NCBI GenBank assembly: GCA_043228905.1
Contig: JBHGNT010000008.1
Location: 10,540,001 to 10,604,000 of the forward strand
Source of the DNA: Azolla caroliniana
Lineage: Eukaryota; Polypodiophyta
DNA length: 64,000 bases
Reading direction: 5' to 3'
Shown here: in pieces, positions 10,912 to 22,132 of the stretch
How positions within the stretch are numbered: the stretch's first letter is position 1
How the letters are laid out: every line of letters begins with the position of its first letter
The notes under the pieces: generated by a model
Seen by the model: only the letters and a program-made list of their open reading frames with translations
Database searches by the model: none
What the model was told of the DNA's origin: nothing
Made by a program: the position numbers and the translations under genes

Positions 10912-11774
10912 GGTTTTAATCCTAAAAATATAATGTTTGATTGGATTTGTGTTGTGTGCCTTAGTACGAAAAAATATGATATTTTTTTACATACTAATGT
11001 ATGTTTAATGATGGATTGGGGAAGTGTCGAAAATGCCACGGAGATTCCGTTTGGGGGTGATGTGTTGATGTGCAGTGTATTGTAGGGATTACGTATAATA
11101 CATATATTAAGGTTTTGACATGGACCTTATTACAACAAGATTTATGTGATGGGTTGGTTAGTAGATTCTTGTTATAACTTAAAAGAAAAGACTTTGAGTT
11201 TGATCCATTGATGCACAAAAGAAAATCAAGGGGTTAAAAAAAAAATCTATAAAATTATTGTTATTATTATTATGTGTTTGTTTTACGTTAACATATTTAA
11301 TATATATTTATTAAAATAAAAGCACCATAAATATGCTTATATTTTATTTTTCGTATACCCCGCTTGATCTGATGGCCATGCCCATTAGGCAGCTTTATGT
11401 GTGGAGATCGCATCTCTAGAGGTCGGCCACCTAGTATACTATAGGTGATGCTTGTTCATCTAATTTTCGATGAATTAATTGATGATCATCATATATATGG
11501 ATAATGACCATTGTTAATCAATTTTATTATTAGCCTAAAGAACTAGGGTGATGATCGTTGAATGTCGATAATCAATTGATCATCGACCCCAAAATGGTTC
11601 AAATGATGAGATGGAGAAATTGTTCCAGCTTTTATGCTATTGGGGACCACAACATAATTGGAATATGCGTGATGCTCTCATGTTTGATAGTAAACATGGG
11701 GTGAAAGCCTATTTGAAGAAGTTGAAAGGTATTCTTATGTGGAATTTCTGGATGTTACAGCATGTGAGGATCAT

Positions 11775-12177
11775 TGTTGGGTGGACAAGCTCAACCAGAT
11801 CCTGATCGGCTGAACAAGCTAGAGCTAGATCGGTGTCCGAATGGTATCCATATCAGATTGTAACCGGTAGGCCGTTACAAGCCTATGAATCTAACCTAGT
11901 ACGTAGGCATATTTTTGGGAGTCAGTGTTCGTCGCTCGTATGAGCATTGAAGTACATGTCAATACTTCTGTCAGTCCTTCATGGACTTGTATAAAACTAC
12001 TCAGTGAGCACATTGTGTATACAGAGAGTTTTTAGTGTTTTGGAATACACACATTTCTGTGTTCTGCTCTAATTCTGTCTCTCCCGTGTAAGGTTTTCCA
12101 TTAAACCTGTGTCTATAATCTTTTACTATCCTGACAAACCGGTTTCATCTTAGGATCCACAATCGTATTCTTTTACA
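11775..12177 (+). repeat. 5' LTR of copia D (403 bp)
   Basis: It begins TGTTGGGTGG and ends TTTTACA immediately before the primer site. It matches the 3' LTR at 30272-30712 along its length. Confidence 0.92.
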
Positions 12178-12189
12178 TGGTATTAGAGC
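12178..12189 (+). promoter_or_regulatory. Primer-binding site of copia D
   Basis: TGGTATTAGAGC abuts the 5' LTR. It is one base off the standard initiator-tRNA-Met complement TGGTATCAGAGC. Confidence 0.8.
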
Positions 12190-12272
12190 ATGAGGTTGAC
12201 AACCTCTACAACCAACAAACGTTTTTTGAAGACAAACCCTAGCACACAGTAAAGAACAAACAAAAGAAAAAT

Positions 12273-14778
12273 ATGGACCGAGGAATGTCTAACTCGCTCC
12301 CGACGGAGAAGCTCGACAAATCCAAATATGCATCTTGTTCATACAAGATGCACCAGTAGCTGCTCAGGCATGGTTACTAGAGTTACGTCAACGGAACTCA
12401 CCGTACAACGCCTGATGCGGCACACAAGGACTTCCCGACCTAGGAACAAGCAGCAAGCAGAGTTATGTACTGCTTTGCGTCCAGTGTAGGCATCAACTGC
12501 TTAGCAATATCCGGGACACCAAGGCGCCAAAGGAAGCATGGGGAAACTTCAAAAAGGTCTTCACCGCAAGCACCACGGCCCAGAAGCGGCAACTCCGACA
12601 AGAATTGAGCAATGTCCGATAGAAGGACATGTCGATGGCCGATTATACGGCCCGGATCAAAAACATCTGCAATTCACTTGCCTCTATCAACGTGACTGTT
12701 GAGGAAAATGAGATGGTACAGGTTTGTCTCCGGGGCCTGGCGTCAAAGTTCGGAGCATTCCGGACGGCGGTCTGTACAAGGGAGAATACACCCTCATTTT
12801 TCGACTTACAATCAATGCTCCCAGTAGAGGAGAACGACGACAAGATATTGTACACGGAGGCGGATCAACCCCGTGGTCATGGTGGATGAGGCGGATTGGC
12901 ACACGGTTGAAGTGGCTGACAAGAACAACATCGAAGGCACAATGATGGTGCCGACAACAATTCTGGACCCTCCGGAAGCAGGGGGAGTCAAAGTGGAGCC
13001 GGAAACCGGCAAGACAAGACCGTAGCATAGGGTTCCATTCCCCAACGAGAAGAATTGGAGCCGGAATCTTCTTGATCTCATCCACTCGGATGTGTGAGGA
13101 CCGGCACAAAACGTGAGCATCGGTGGGAGTCGGTATTTCATGTCCTTCATCGATGATTTCACCCGACACACTTGGATCTATCTAATCGAGAAGAAAAGTG
13201 AAGTCTTCTCGTGTTTTTGGGATTTGAAGAACCTTGTGGAACGTGAGACTAGAAAAAGATCAAGTGTTTGAGATCGGATGGTGGAAAAGAATACTTTTCC
13301 GGCCAGTTCACGAGCTATTTGTAGACGAAGGGAATGTGACGGGAATTCTCTTGCCGATATACACCGGAGCAGAACGACGCGGCCGAGCGTCGTAACAGGA
13401 CGCTCGTAGAAGCGGCAAGGGTGATGCTTGAGGAGAAAAGTATGCCCAAATTTTATTAGGCCGAAGCAATTCGGACAACCGTCTACATCCAGAATTGGAT
13501 ATCGGCCTCAAGGACAAAGGTGTCGCCGCACGAGTTGTACTTTGAGCGAAAGCCGAATTTGGCACACCTTCAGGTGTTCGGTAGCCTTGCATATGTGCAT
13601 GTACCAATAGAGAAATGGAAGAAGTTAAACGCGAAGGCCGAAAAGTGCATTCTCGTCGGCTACTCGGATGAACAGAAGGGTTATAAGTGTTCGAACCCCC
13701 GATCGAAAGCAGTCCAAGTTAGCCGAGATGTGGATTTTGATGAATCAACATCTTGGTACTTCTCTCCACCCGAGCTGATTGTTGTTGATGATCCAGTGGA
13801 ATCCAGAACAAAGAGAAGTGTCGTGGAATCCGAATAGCTGGATAGTCCGACTTCTCTTTGGATGAGTGGACCGAATCCGGACTGGTTGAGGCAGAGTGGT
13901 CAACCGGATGACGAGCCGACCAATAGTGGAGACTCCGTCGCACTCTCCCCGCATAAGGAACCAAGGAGATGGTTCACGCGCAAAGAGAAGGGTAAGAAGA
14001 AGATGCTGGAGTACGACACCAACAGAGCTGAGTTGGATCGGAGCAGTTCTGACTCCGGCTCGATTGACACGGAACCTCTGAGGAAGAGGTCGAAGTTGGT
14101 TGAGAAGGCCGCAAAATCGGCGAATTGGAAATTGTGTCGATCCACCCACCAGAAGAACCCCGTGAAGAGGTACGAGTATAATGAGTGTATGGCACATCAT
14201 TATGTGTACATGACGAAAGTGGCGGTAGTGCGTGACTTGGAGAGCTACCGAGAAGCGGCTAAGGATCTGAACTGGCAGAAAGCCATAGAGGAAGAGATGC
14301 ATGCACTCACGAGAAACGAGATGTGGGATTTAGTGGACGTACCGAAAGGAGTAAAGTCGATCGGTTGCTGGTGGGGATACAAAGTCAAATACAACACCGA
14401 TAGCTCCATCAACCGGTACAAGGCCTGATTAGGGGTAAAGGTCTACGTGCAGTAGCACGTCGACTACGATGAGACATTCGCGTTGGTCGCAAAGATGACG
14501 ACCATCCGTGTCTTGCTTGCGGTGGTAGTGGCGAAGGGGAGGCATCTACCTCAAATGGATGTAAAAAACGCGTTCCTGCAAGATGATCTTGAGGAACACG
14601 TGTTTATGGTTCAGCACCCCGGATTTCAGTCTGGAGTGAACACATCGGTTGTATGTCGATTGAAGAAGTCCCTCTACAGACTCAAGTAAGCCCCGCACAC
14701 CTGGAATACGAAGATCACGGAGCGAATGCGTCAGATGGGATTTGCTCCGTCGAAATCAGACTCTTCGCTTTTCATCCG
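12273..14778 (+). pseudogene. Copia D gag, integrase and first half of RT (broken)
   Basis: A gag start (ATG 12273; SNSLPTEKLDKSKYAS) leads into a UBN2-type gag region (12,480-12,890) with several stops. Near 13,020 it jumps directly to mid-integrase (PFPNEKNWSRNLLDLIHSDV, then FMSFIDDFTRHTWIYLIEKK). The zinc knuckle, protease and integrase zinc-binding part are therefore missing, apparently by an internal deletion. The integrase tail (SPHELYFERKPNLAHLQVFG, about 13,520), linker and RT start (WALVAKMTTIRVLLAV-like, MDVKNAFLQDDLEE near 14,560) follow. The RT is cut at SLFIR (14,778) by element E and resumes at 28,663. Confidence 0.88.
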
Positions 14779-14829
14779 TGTCAAAGATTATGTGCGGAAG
14801 CGTCAGACAAAGCGGCCTTGCCAGATAGC

Positions 14830-14866
<37 letters not shown>

Positions 14867-15209
14867 ACACACATAGTGTACATAGGAGAGACAGAGAGAG
14901 AGCAGAACGTTTTAATCTATTACAAAACAATAATAGTTCTCTGTACATAAAACGTGCTCAGCAGCACCATTTATACAAGTCCTAAGAGGACTGACATAAG
15001 TACTATGTACTTCAATGCTCACACGAGCGTATGTGACTAACTACAAGACTATTAACTACCTAGTAGTCTAGGCTACTACTAGGCTTCGAGTTACTATTTG
15101 ATTCAGCTAACCGGCTCCCCAGCTCACCGGCTCACTTGCTCACCGTCTCACCGATCCGGCTCATCTTTCTGGATGCTGATCCGGATCCGGTTGATCTTGC
15201 CACTCAACA
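14779..15209 (-). repeat. 3' LTR of copia E (431 bp)
   Basis: It matches 28249-28662 and differs in length partly through a longer GA microsatellite (about 14,832-14,862). It is bounded by TSD ATCCG on the left and by the polypurine tract (CTTGAGGGGGAG on the minus strand, 15210-15221) on the right. Confidence 0.93.
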
Positions 15210-15221
15210 CTCCCCCTCAAG

Positions 15222-15691
15222 CTCAACTTGAGGTCGGATCGTAGTGTCAGTCTCCATGGCAACCGGTCCTTCCACCTGGCTCCTTCTGGCGTCACTCCGC
15301 CTCGCTCGCGCTCCTCGTCTGGTTCGGTCCTGTTTGTCGCGACCCTTCTGTTCATGCACACCTCGACCTCCTCGGTCAGCTTATCTACTCAATAGGCCCA
15401 ATTCGGCTCCATCGTTGCTATGACTTTGGCGCTTGCCGATTCGCCGATTCCTTCGTGTTGGCGTCAACTTTCACTGCCTTCTCGTCCTCTTGGCCTTGAA
15501 TTGATCCGGTTCTTCCGAATCTGTCTGTTGAACCGAATCGGTTGTCTCTGATTCGTTCTAGCTCTTGTCTGAATCGGTCACTCCCGATTCGTCTTCCGTT
15601 TCCAAGCCCTTCACTACATCGGGCCATTTCCAGGTCTTGGCCTTCTTCTTCCAGTCAGCTCTGTCCTTCTTGACTCTACTGCCGCTACCGC
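15222..15691 (-). pseudogene. Copia E post-pol acidic module, 3' portion
   Basis: The minus strand encodes KAKTWKWPDVVKGLETED, then TDS and DSEEP motifs, a basic KAKRTRRQ stretch and a long polar tail, broken by three or four stops. The same order is found in copia D (29,813-30,109: WADVVKGLEIEG, DSEEP, AKRTKRQ). It lies between pol and the 3' polypurine tract. No known domain was recognised. Gypsy A splits it; the rest is at 22,885-23,044. Confidence 0.7.
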
Positions 15692-16452
15692 TGTCGTAGT
15701 GTAGGTTGCACACTATGTGGAAATTATATTTTTGTCCCTCCGGATAGAGAATGGAGTGCTCGGTGAGAACCGGAAGAAAACGGCATACCGGCAAGGAAGA
15801 GCCGGATAAAGAGACATAAATGTAAAAGAAAAGAAATACTCACTACTACGCAGGGCGTGATTCGAACTCTGCACCTCCACGTTGACAAACCCCAACCTTA
15901 CCATTACATTAACTTATCTTAAGTGTTTTAAATATAGATTTAATACGTATAAGACCTTTATTTATGCATACCTTTATTAAAAGGTAAATCGTGTATTTTT
16001 TTAATATATGAAAAAGAAAACACGAGACACTAAAAATAACTCATGCACATCTAGCGTGCATGAGCCCTATACTTAGGAAATAAAAAAGCATCACATGCAC
16101 ATTTAGTGGACATGAACACTTTTTGTATAAAAAAAAAAGCATGAAGCCATGCTTAGCTCTTCCTTCCTTATATAAGGAGGAGAGAAATATATAAAGGGTT
16201 GTTGATTATTTGGATTATGTATTAATCAATACAAAAATTATTCGTGGGATTCACGATTTATACATCTACTTCTCTCTTAACACCCTAAGTACCAATTAAT
16301 ATAGTATACTCGTGTGATTCACGAGTTTCTTATCTTTCTCTTTGCTATTTACTCATAATTAATCTCTATCTCACGAACTTCTTTCTCCTAGTCCAAGACC
16401 TCTGTGGTTCCCACCCGACTCATGCAACGATCCGGAGCCGAAAGGCACGACA
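15692..16452 (+). repeat. 5' LTR of gypsy A (761 bp)
   Basis: It runs TGTCGTAG...CGACA. The palindromic TATA candidate CCTTATATAAGG is at 16165-16176. A tRNA-like B box (GAGTTCGAATC on the minus strand) is at about 15,862-15,872, with an A-box-like TGGTAAGGTTGG upstream of it on the same strand. Confidence 0.95.
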
Positions 16453-16456
16453 CAGT

Positions 16457-16474
16457 TGGTGAACCCGACGTGAA
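16457..16474 (+). promoter_or_regulatory. Primer-binding site of gypsy A (probably tRNA-Trp)
   Basis: TGGTGAACCCGACGTGAA, identical to the site in element B at 182-199, four bases after the LTR. Confidence 0.8.
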
Positions 16475-16490
16475 GACGGGTGGCAAGGAG

Positions 16491-18530
16491 ATGGAGGCTC
16501 AACAAGCTAACAATATGATGGCGATGTTCGAACGGATGCTTCAAGAACAACGCACGATGTCGGAGATTTCGGCATCAGTAGAGTGGCTCGTGCAACGCAA
16601 CGGGCAATTTAATGGTAAGGATGTGTCGCGATATTTGCAGGACTACAAGGCGGAGATGCTCCGGTGTCGGGCTTCGGAAGGACTGCAAGTGACATCCTTT
16701 AACCGGGTGGCGACCGACGGGCTTCAAGGGAGTATCCACGGGTTGCAACAACAAAATCCGACGTGGGAAGCATTCGAAGAGGCGTTAAAGACCACGTTTG
16801 CCATCGAGGACTCCTCCAAGGCAACGCGGAGGGGATTCGAGGATTGGGTGGAAACGTCAGGTAAGGGGCTGAAGGTCCTCGAAGTGTTTTCGACATTCGA
16901 AAGTCGGTTCGGGAGGTTGTCCGCGAGAGATCAAACTATTCTTGCACCGGACAAAGTCATCATGTTTTTGCGAGCTGTGGATGTCCGGGACCGGAGAGAT
17001 CTCGGAGTGCTTCTTGAGGACACGACCACCGAAAGCGGCCTCACCGAAACATGGGAAAGCGTGCGGGATATCGTCGCGCGGTACACGAAGAGGGGGCAAT
17101 GGCTTGCCAACGAAGAAAAGAGGGTTTCGGAACCGATTCCGAAACCGAGAACGGGACTGGAAGACCATCAACCGAGGGCTCGGGAGATTACGGCCGAGAA
17201 GGGAGTCGACGCGTCTACGGTGGAGCAGCTGCTGAAGGAGATGGAGAATCTAAAGATCGCGATGGTGAAGAAGTCGGATGACCGCCCCACAAGCTCCAAA
17301 TATACGGATCGACGGTGCATATGGTGCGATAGCGCCGAACACGATCGGAGGGATTGCGACGACCATAAGGAGGCGCTACGACGGGATCTCATCTACTACG
17401 AGGGAAACCGGATTCATTCGATGGACTCTCGGAAGCCACTCCGACCGAACTTCTGGAAAGGCGGCATGAAGAAGGTGCTCGAGGAGGAGTTAGCGGCAAG
17501 AAGCAACTATGCGACAACCGCGGGAATATGTGTCGGGGAGTCAACGGGAGCGAAGGCGTCTTTCTGGCCGGAGGTGCTAGGAAACACCGAGAAAACCGAC
17601 TCCAACAATATCCGAAACACCGGGGAAGGCGTCCGGGAAGCTACGGGATGGGAGTGCCCTGTCGACAAGAATAGCATATACGCCCTGTGTCAATTACATG
17701 AGGTGTATGTGGACGAGAAACGACGGCGCACGGAGGATGCGGCCGGACCATCGAAGATACCGGAAAGCTGGAACTCCGGAGGTAAGGGAAAAGAAAAGGC
17801 GACTCCGGCATTCAAGCTCGCCTCGGACATAGAACAACAAACCGACTTGAAAAGAGTGTTCGAGGAAAGAATCTTGGATAGCCGGGTAGATTTTTCGCTG
17901 CGGGAACTACTCGGAATAGCGAAGAAGGAGTTTCACGATCTTCTCGTGGATCTCGTGAAAAGGAAGAGACAAAGTACGGAGGAAAATGCTCCAAGGGTGA
18001 ATGCAAATACCGTTTCAATGAACGACACCGAAGTGGAAGGCGAAATTCCGAACTCCCACTATACAAGGCCACACTGGGCACGTGCGACTACGGAGACTCC
18101 GGTCCGAATCGGCAATATCAAAGAACCCGTGCTAGCATTGATTGATCACGGATCGGAGATCAACTTGATGTCCAAGGAGTTCTACCGAAAGGGGAAGTGG
18201 CCTATAAACACCAACCATGGATGGAAGATTCGGGCAGCCACGAAAACGACAGAAGACCTATTTGCGGCTTGTCCGGATGTGACGGTAAAGATCGGGGATG
18301 TCGAAATTGACCAAAATTTCTTTGTGCAGGATGAGGTTTCACATTCTGTCATCCTCGGCCAACCCTTTATCACGGCTTCACGGATGGAGACGAAGGTGCT
18401 CGATAGTGGTGCGGCTTTTGCGCGAATTCGGAGCCAAAACGGAGGGAAATCCGTCCAATTCCTAACTGTGCCGGCAAATCACGAAAGGAACAAGAGGGAA
18501 CTCTTGTCCCAAGTGAGAATGGATTTTTAA
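16491..18530 (+). CDS. gag-protease polyprotein of gypsy A
   Basis: The first ATG after the primer site (16491, MEAQQANNMMAM) opens an intact 679-codon frame. An upstream GTG start would lie inside the LTR and is unlikely. The capsid-like region (about residues 20-220) includes FEEALKTTF and FEDWVETSGKGL. A CCHC zinc knuckle (CIWCDSAEHDRRDC, CX2CX4HX4C) is near 17,318-17,360. A long linker holds acidic and basic segments (DLVKRKR). A retropepsin-like domain follows at about 18,110-18,480 with active site LALIDHGSEINLM and the later hydrophobic-glycine motif HSVILGQPF. The active-site triplet is DHG instead of the usual DTG or DSG. The ORF ends GAT TTT TAA, directly on the frameshift site, so pol would be made as a gag-pro-pol fusion by a -1 shift. 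Confidence 0.93.
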   Translation: MEAQQANNMMAMFERMLQEQRTMSEISASVEWLVQRNGQFNGKDVSRYLQDYKAEMLRCRASEGLQVTSFNRVATDGLQGSIHGLQQQNPTWEAFEEALKTTFAIEDSSKATRRGFEDWVETSGKGLKVLEVFSTFESRFGRLSARDQTILAPDKVIMFLRAVDVRDRRDLGVLLEDTTTESGLTETWESVRDIVARYTKRGQWLANEEKRVSEPIPKPRTGLEDHQPRAREITAEKGVDASTVEQLLKEMENLKIAMVKKSDDRPTSSKYTDRRCIWCDSAEHDRRDCDDHKEALRRDLIYYEGNRIHSMDSRKPLRPNFWKGGMKKVLEEELAARSNYATTAGICVGESTGAKASFWPEVLGNTEKTDSNNIRNTGEGVREATGWECPVDKNSIYALCQLHEVYVDEKRRRTEDAAGPSKIPESWNSGGKGKEKATPAFKLASDIEQQTDLKRVFEERILDSRVDFSLRELLGIAKKEFHDLLVDLVKRKRQSTEENAPRVNANTVSMNDTEVEGEIPNSHYTRPHWARATTETPVRIGNIKEPVLALIDHGSEINLMSKEFYRKGKWPINTNHGWKIRAATKTTEDLFAACPDVTVKIGDVEIDQNFFVQDEVSHSVILGQPFITASRMETKVLDSGAAFARIRSQNGGKSVQFLTVPANHERNKRELLSQVRMDF

Positions 18531-18564
18531 AGCGGACTATTGCGGAGTGGGGAAGTGATAGTCC
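18521..18564 (+). promoter_or_regulatory. -1 programmed frameshift signal of gypsy A
   Basis: Heptamer GGATTTT (18521-18527) is read G GAT TTT in the gag frame and is followed at once by stop TAA (18528-18530). A 6-nt spacer (counting the stop) precedes stem arm GGACTAT (18534-18540), 17 interior bases and the perfect pairing arm ATAGTCC (18558-18564). After a -1 slip the frame runs on without a stop into pol. GGAUUUU followed by a stop is, as I recall, the shift site of the plant dianthovirus RCNMV. Confidence 0.83.
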
Positions 18565-21500
18565 AAGAAACCCTGATACCCCACACAGGAAGAAAACTCT
18601 CGGAGCAAAACAAGTACGAATCGGCCCGGATGGGGCATCTACGTACACGGCCGTAACCGGAGGAATGAAGAAACAATACCGACAAGTGGAGGATAAGTTA
18701 CGGTCGGCATCAATAATAAAAGAAGACGAAGAAATCGTGGGAGTGATCGAGGAAGTGTTCTATGGGAATACACTACAACGGCTTGAAGAGCTTGCGGAAG
18801 ATAAAAGCCAAGGGAACCGGGTAGTCCCGGTGGAATCGGTCGAGATGTACGAGATCGTTGCGAAAATGGGGCCGGATGCGCTCCGCAAAGAAGAAGCAAT
18901 GGTAAGTACGAAATACAAGACCGTGGAGAAGAAGGTGAAACCGGCCGCGGGACCACTACCCGCCGATAGCGAACAAAAGAAGAAAGAAGTCTCGGGAGAT
19001 CCGACACTTCGGAAGTCCGTGGATATCGGACATGCCTTCACAGATGAGACCCGGAAGAAACTTCGGATCGGTGGAGGTGGGTTCCTCTTACAAGAAGAAG
19101 AAAAACGGTTTCGAGAGATGTTGGAGCAACATGGCAAAGCATTCGCGTTCACATCGAGGGAGATCGGATGCATTGATCCAAAGATAGTGGAGCCGATGGT
19201 GATTTTCACGATTGATCATGTACCGTGGAACCTGAAGCCGATTCCGGTGCCACGGGCGCATATTCCGAAAGTCATCGACTTGCTCAAGGAGAAGGTGGCG
19301 ATGGGGATTCTAGAGCCATCAAATGCTCCGTACTCAAATCGATGGTTTACGGTTCCGAAGAAGAATGGGTCACTCCGATTCATCCAAGACTTGCAACCGG
19401 TGAACAAGGTCACGATCCGGAACTCGGGAGTCGGTCCGATAGTGGACGAATTCGCGGAAGCTTTTGCCGGACGTGCGATATACTCCATCGGGGACCTACA
19501 CTCGGGGTATGACCAATTCCAACTAGCCGTGGAGAGCCGAGACATCACTACCATGCGGACACCGATAGGACTAGTTCGAATGTGCACACTACCACAAGGA
19601 GCGACAAACTCGGTTGCACATATGATGAACGCGATGAACAAGGTGCTTCGAGATTGCATCCCGGAGATAACGATGCCGTTTCTAGATGACATTCCGATGA
19701 AAGGATGCGCGGTGGAAGAAAAAGATGAGACTATGGATGATCGGGGATGCCGAAAGTTCGTGGCCGACCATATTCATGATTGCGAGAAAGTGTTGCGAAA
19801 GCTAGAAGATGTGCACCTAACACTTTCCGGGGAGAAATCAGCATTCGGGCAAGAAGAAATATTGGTGGTCGGACATCTATATGGACCCTACGGCCGAAGA
19901 CCGTCACCAACAAAGATCGATGCGATTCAAGCTATGAAGGAAGTATGTGAGTCAACATCGGAAGTCCGAAGGTTTCTGGGTGCGTGTGCATTCTATCACA
20001 TATGGATTCCGCACTATGCACATATAGCGGACCCGCTCTATCACTTGTTGCGGAAAGGTAAGAAATTCGAGTGGAAACCGGAACACACTAAAGCCATGAG
20101 GAAGCTCAAGAAGACACTATGGAGGGCGGAATCACTTAAGAAGCCAAGCTACGAGCGGCCAATCATAGTAACGGTTGATACAAGTCCAACCGGTATCGGG
20201 TGGGTCATCAATCAAGCCGACTCGGATGGTTCGCGGTATCCGATCCGATTTGGAGCAAAGGTCCTCAACGAAAGGCAACGCGGATATGCACAAGTCAAAA
20301 GAGAATTGTGGGGAGTCGTGTCGGCGATAAAATCGGATCGGGATTATTTGATCGGAGCTGAAGTGGTGATCGAGACGGATTGTCTTCCGATACTCGGGAT
20401 GATGCGGTGTTGTACGATACCGGATGTGGCTATGCTAAGGTGGATTGCATATGTCAAGTCACTTAATCCGGAGGTTCGACACATCTCGGGGAAGGACAAC
20501 GCGGTAGCGGACATGTTATCGAGGGCGCAGTTTGAAGACGACATAACCGAATCAGATAATGAAGAAGTTTCCGAAGACTACTTCACGTCAGAACACATAT
20601 GCCGAGTGAACGTGATCCGAGAATTCCGGGAAGAAGAATACGAGGGGGAAACCTTGATGATCGGGAAGATGCTACAAGAGGTCGAGGATTCAACCAATGA
20701 TAAAGAAAGGAGAGCCGAGATCCGAAGGAAGAAGAGGCAAGTCCAAAAGTTCTTCTTGGAAAACGGTTTAATATGGAGGACGCCGAAAAGACCGGATGGG
20801 ATACCACTTCGAGTAGTCGGGACAAAAGATCAACGAAACCGGATAATGTCCGAGTTCCACGAATCCGATTGGGCTGGACATCGAGGAACATGGGCAACTT
20901 TTGTGAAAATCAAGCAAAGATATTGGTGGAAGAACATGTATAAAGATGTCGCGGAGTTCACAGAAAGCTGCGAGAAATGTCAAGTCTACTCCGGGGTCCG
21001 ACACCGAGATGAGCTGCATCCGACATTCTCACCGACAATCAACTTCAAGTGGATGGTCGACATTGTAGCTATGCCGATCGGGATTGGACAAAAGAAATAC
21101 TTGGTGTTAGCTCGAGAAGATCTCACAAACCAAGTTGAAGGTCGAGCGCTTCGGAGGAAAACGTGTGCCGCGGTGTGCCAATTTCTTTTGGAAGAAGTGT
21201 TTTGTAGGTACGGCTGCGTAGGACAAGTGATTGCGGACCGGGGAGAACTCGACTCGGACAAAGCTAGGGGATTCTTCGCCAAACATGGAGTTCGGTTAAC
21301 GTTGACAACGGCCTACAATCCGGAGGCCAACGGGAAGATCGAACGAGGACATAGTCCGATCGTGAAAGCACTTGCGAAGGCATGCGACGGAAGGGTGAAG
21401 GATTGGCCACAAATGCTTCCGTATGCACTATGGGCGGATCGGACGACGCATAGCTCCGTGACCGGTTACATGCCGGCAGAACTCATGACCGGACAAGCAC

Positions 21501-22132
21501 CGGTAATGCCAACGGAAACCGCAATCGCGACATGGACAATACTACCGTGGAAGGAAGAGATGAGCCGGGAAGAACTACTAGCGGTCCGGATACGACAACT
21601 GGAGGGAAGACCAAAAGATGTAGCGGAAGCGTCACGCTGACAACAAGAAGCACGGTTCCGGAACAAAAGCCGGTTCGACACAAAGCACCGACTACGACCG
21701 AGGAGGATTGAAGAAGGAGATTGGGTGATCGTCTATGATAGTAGCTTGGACCATCAACATACAACGATGCGGAAATTCGCGAAAAGGTGGTTCGGGCCGT
21801 ACGAGGTTCGGAAGGTCTTCGACAACGGGACGTACCGACTGTCCGAGTTGGATGGAACAATACTACGAGTGCATATAGCTGGGAAGCGGGTGAAGATTTT
21901 CAAGAAGCGGACCGACGACAAACCTTATGTGATCCAAGTCGAGGCCGACAACGAGGAGCAATTGGACGAAGACCACAATGATGCGGGAAGCGAAGAAAGT
22001 GGATTACAACTCATAGTCGACATAAGGGGAGAATCGGAGGAAGCTTCGGATGAAGACGGATACGAAGAATCAAGAACTTCGGCACATACCGGAGGATGTG
22101 CGGGTTTGGGGGGGGCGAGTGTCGTAGTGTAG
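18527..22132 (+). pseudogene. pol of gypsy A (RT, RNase H, integrase); one in-frame stop
   Basis: The -1 frame is open from 18527, with a possible internal ATG at 18665. Reverse transcriptase: VPKKNGSLRFIQDLQPVNK near 19,350 and catalytic FLDD at 19679-19690. RNase H: VTVDTSPTGIGW near 20,170 and the ETDCLP segment near 20,375. Integrase zinc finger: H..H...CEKC between 20,858 and 20,985. Integrase catalytic triad: D in WMVDIV (about 21,058), D in IADRGE (about 21,238) and E in GKIERGH (about 21,341). The C-terminus is KFAKRWFGPYEV, then an acidic tail ending VVV. A TGA at 21638-21640 (CGA in the sister copy C) cuts off about 165 residues of the integrase C-terminal part. The final stop lies 13 bases inside the 3' LTR. 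No chromodomain was recognised. Confidence 0.93.
22101..22119 (+). promoter_or_regulatory. Polypurine tract of gypsy A
   Basis: CGGGTTTGGGGGGGGCGAG directly precedes the 3' LTR. It is the plus-strand priming site and also lies within the pol coding region. Confidence 0.8.

Larger units (their letters stand above)
9491..11774. other. Non-coding region upstream of copia D
   Basis: No gene was recognised. It contains a near-duplicated segment around 10,395 and 10,510 (ATGGCCAT.ATGA then GAAATAG.TATTGG), the inverted-repeat cluster at 10,565-10,735 and a primer-site-like sequence at 10,900. The part next to 11,774 is the original flank of the ATP10 locus before D inserted. Confidence 0.5.

Noticed and set aside
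14820-14870. CRISPR-like or satellite array
   Set aside because: It is a simple GA microsatellite within the LTR of copia E; no spacer structure.
16404-16490. gag start at the GTG codon inside the 5' LTR
   Set aside because: A non-ATG start upstream of the primer site would lie in the LTR and the primer site would have to be translated. The ATG at 16491 matches the position of the ATG in element B.
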